A DNA stretch of 64,000 nucleotides from Gammaproteobacteria bacterium (GTDB lineage Bacteria; Pseudomonadota; Gammaproteobacteria; Pseudomonadales; Cellvibrionaceae). The stretch lies in contig JAGKWY010000002.1 of assembly GCA_021151625.1 (NCBI GenBank), positions 1 through 64,000 of the forward strand. The letters run 5' to 3'. The position numbers and the translations under genes are program-made. Below, piece after piece: positions 63,003-64,000 of the stretch (its first letter is position 1; every line of letters begins with the position of its first letter). The notes under the pieces were generated by a model. It saw nothing but the letters and a program-made list of their open reading frames with translations, was not told the origin of the DNA and ran no database searches.

Positions 63003-64000
63003 ATGAAAAAAATTAAAGTTGGTATTAACGGGTTTGGTCGCATTGGTCGGTTGGCATTGCGTGCATCCTGGAATTGGCCGGAATTTGAATTTCTGCAAAT
63101 TAATGATCCTGCTGCTGATACGGAAACCTACGCACATTTATTGAAGTTCGACTCAATACAGGGAACTTGGCCAGAGGATGTTTTTGCTGATAATGGCAAG
63201 ATAATCATTAATGGAAAAGCAATTCGCGTTACCACGAACAAAGCTATTGCTGAAACGGATTGGTCAGAATGTGATGTCGTGATTGAAGCTAGTGGCAAAA
63301 TGAAATCGGTGGCTACTCTGCAAGCTTATCTTGATCAAGGCGTTAAGCAGGTTGTGGTCAGTGCACCGGTCAAAGAACCAGGAGCATTGAATATTGTGAT
63401 GGGCGTGAATCACCATTTATTTAATGTGGCGGAAAATCGTATTGTGACAGCAGCATCTTGCACCACGAATTGCCTTGCACCGGTAGTAAAAGTAATTCAT
63501 GAGAAGCTTGGTATTCGCCATGGCTCTATCACCACAATTCATAATTTAACAAATACCCAATCAATTCTGGACCAGCCTCATAAGGATCTACGCCGCGCGC
63601 GTTCCTCGGGTTCCAATTTAATTCCTACTACAACCGGATCAGCAACTGCCATAGCCGAAATATTTCCGGAATTACGCGGTCGTTTGAATGGCCACGCGGT
63701 AAGAGTTCCATTGGCAAATGCCTCGTTAACGGATTGTGTATTTGAGGTTGAACGAGCTACCACAGTAGAAGAAGTCAATGGCTTATTGAAAGCGGCCAGC
63801 GAAAATGAATTAAAAAATATTCTGGGTTATGAAGAGCGCCCGTTAGTTTCCAATGATTATTGCGGTGATTCACGCTCATCGATTGTTGATGCCTTATCAA
63901 CGATGGTAGTTAATGGTACCCAAGTGAAGATCTATGCCTGGTATGACAACGAGTGGGGTTACGCAAATCGTACAGCGGAGTTGGCAAAATTAGTTGGACT
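63003..64000 (+). CDS. gapdh: Arsenic-linked glyceraldehyde-3-phosphate dehydrogenase (cut by window end)
   Basis: The open frame starts at ATG 63003 and runs through the end of the window (332 complete codons). KVGINGFGRIGRLALRA is the NAD-binding start, AASCTTNCL near residue 151 holds the catalytic Cys, and NTQSILDQPHKDLRRARSSG and WYDNEWGYANRT are conserved. In ars operons this enzyme makes 1-arseno-3-phosphoglycerate, which ArsJ exports. arsJ should follow. Confidence 0.9.
   Translation, partial: MKKIKVGINGFGRIGRLALRASWNWPEFEFLQINDPAADTETYAHLLKFDSIQGTWPEDVFADNGKIIINGKAIRVTTNKAIAETDWSECDVVIEASGKMKSVATLQAYLDQGVKQVVVSAPVKEPGALNIVMGVNHHLFNVAENRIVTAASCTTNCLAPVVKVIHEKLGIRHGSITTIHNLTNTQSILDQPHKDLRRARSSGSNLIPTTTGSATAIAEIFPELRGRLNGHAVRVPLANASLTDCVFEVERATTVEEVNGLLKAASENELKNILGYEERPLVSNDYCGDSRSSIVDALSTMVVNGTQVKIYAWYDNEWGYANRTAELAKLVG

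Larger units (their letters stand above)
26643..64000. mobile_element. Integrative conjugative element, PFGI-1/clc type, metal and arsenic cargo (open at right)
   Basis: The element starts at the broken tRNA-Ala and has a tyrosine recombinase as its first gene. A MobH-type relaxase, TraD and an almost complete set of the ICE-specific transfer families (PFL_47xx type) follow. The cargo from 48.3 kb on gives zinc/cadmium/lead efflux and arsenic resistance. The window ends inside the ars operon, so the right att site is missing. No replication, partition, ssb or topoisomerase genes of the usual ICE maintenance module are seen, and they may lie further right. Confidence 0.85.

Noticed and set aside
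1..64000. CRISPR arrays, IS elements or prophage structural genes
   Set aside because: No regularly spaced repeats, transposase motifs or phage structural proteins were seen; the only recombinase is the ICE integrase.

Overview
The window looks like a chromosomal segment of a Cellvibrio-like gammaproteobacterium (Cellvibrionaceae). That assignment is inference. It rests on gammaproteobacterial valS, waaC and gltX/tRNA-Ala loci and on a secreted protein that joins a CBM32-like and a CBM56-like module through long serine linkers to a redox domain, a style common in Cellvibrio.

Positions 1-26,600 are chromosomal backbone. After the 3' part of a tRNA-Ser and valS comes a surface-glycan region (about 3.3-18.9 kb): two Stealth-family sugar-phosphate transferases, an LtaS/OpgB-like and a YejM-like alkaline-phosphatase-fold membrane enzyme, a CDP-glycerol-type glycerophosphotransferase, a WaaP-like kinase fused to a glycosidase-like domain, heptosyltransferase I, a DUF6165 protein and two glycosyltransferases. 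Together they suggest an LPS core or surface polymer decorated through phosphodiesters. Embedded in it (14.5-17.0 kb) is a sulfide-oxidation operon (BigR-like repressor, rhodanese, TauE/SafE exporter, persulfide dioxygenase) headed by a 48-bp near-perfect palindrome. Then come the CBM-carrying di-heme oxidoreductase, three small enzymes, an acyltransferase and gltX. As written, gltX has an internal, frame-shifting deletion that removes the KMSKS-loop region.

At 26,625-26,642 a tRNA-Ala gene with a near-consensus promoter breaks off after its first 18 bases. From there to the end of the window (and beyond) lies an integrative conjugative element (ICE) of the PFGI-1/clc (MPF-G, MobH) type. It carries a tyrosine recombinase, a TraI-type relaxase, a TraD coupling protein and a nearly complete type IV secretion operon (30.3-48.3 kb) with extensive ATGA overlaps. 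The cargo follows: a ZntA-like P-type ATPase with a new lipoprotein; a CzcCBA efflux operon with a CzcI-like protein, divergent from a CadR/PbrR-like MerR regulator across a 19-bp-spacer promoter; a two-gene set of tiny secreted proteins full of Cys-Cys pairs; and, divergent from it, an arsenic operon (arsC, arsR, a second arsC, arsH, acr3, a dual-specificity phosphatase and a GAPDH that runs off the end, where arsJ is expected). The other end of the ICE is outside the window.

The most interesting points are the Cys-Cys peptide operon back to back with ars, the kinase-glycosidase fusion, the glucan-binding di-heme oxidoreductase, the unusual ICE insertion in the 5' part of a tRNA gene, and the damaged gltX beside it.
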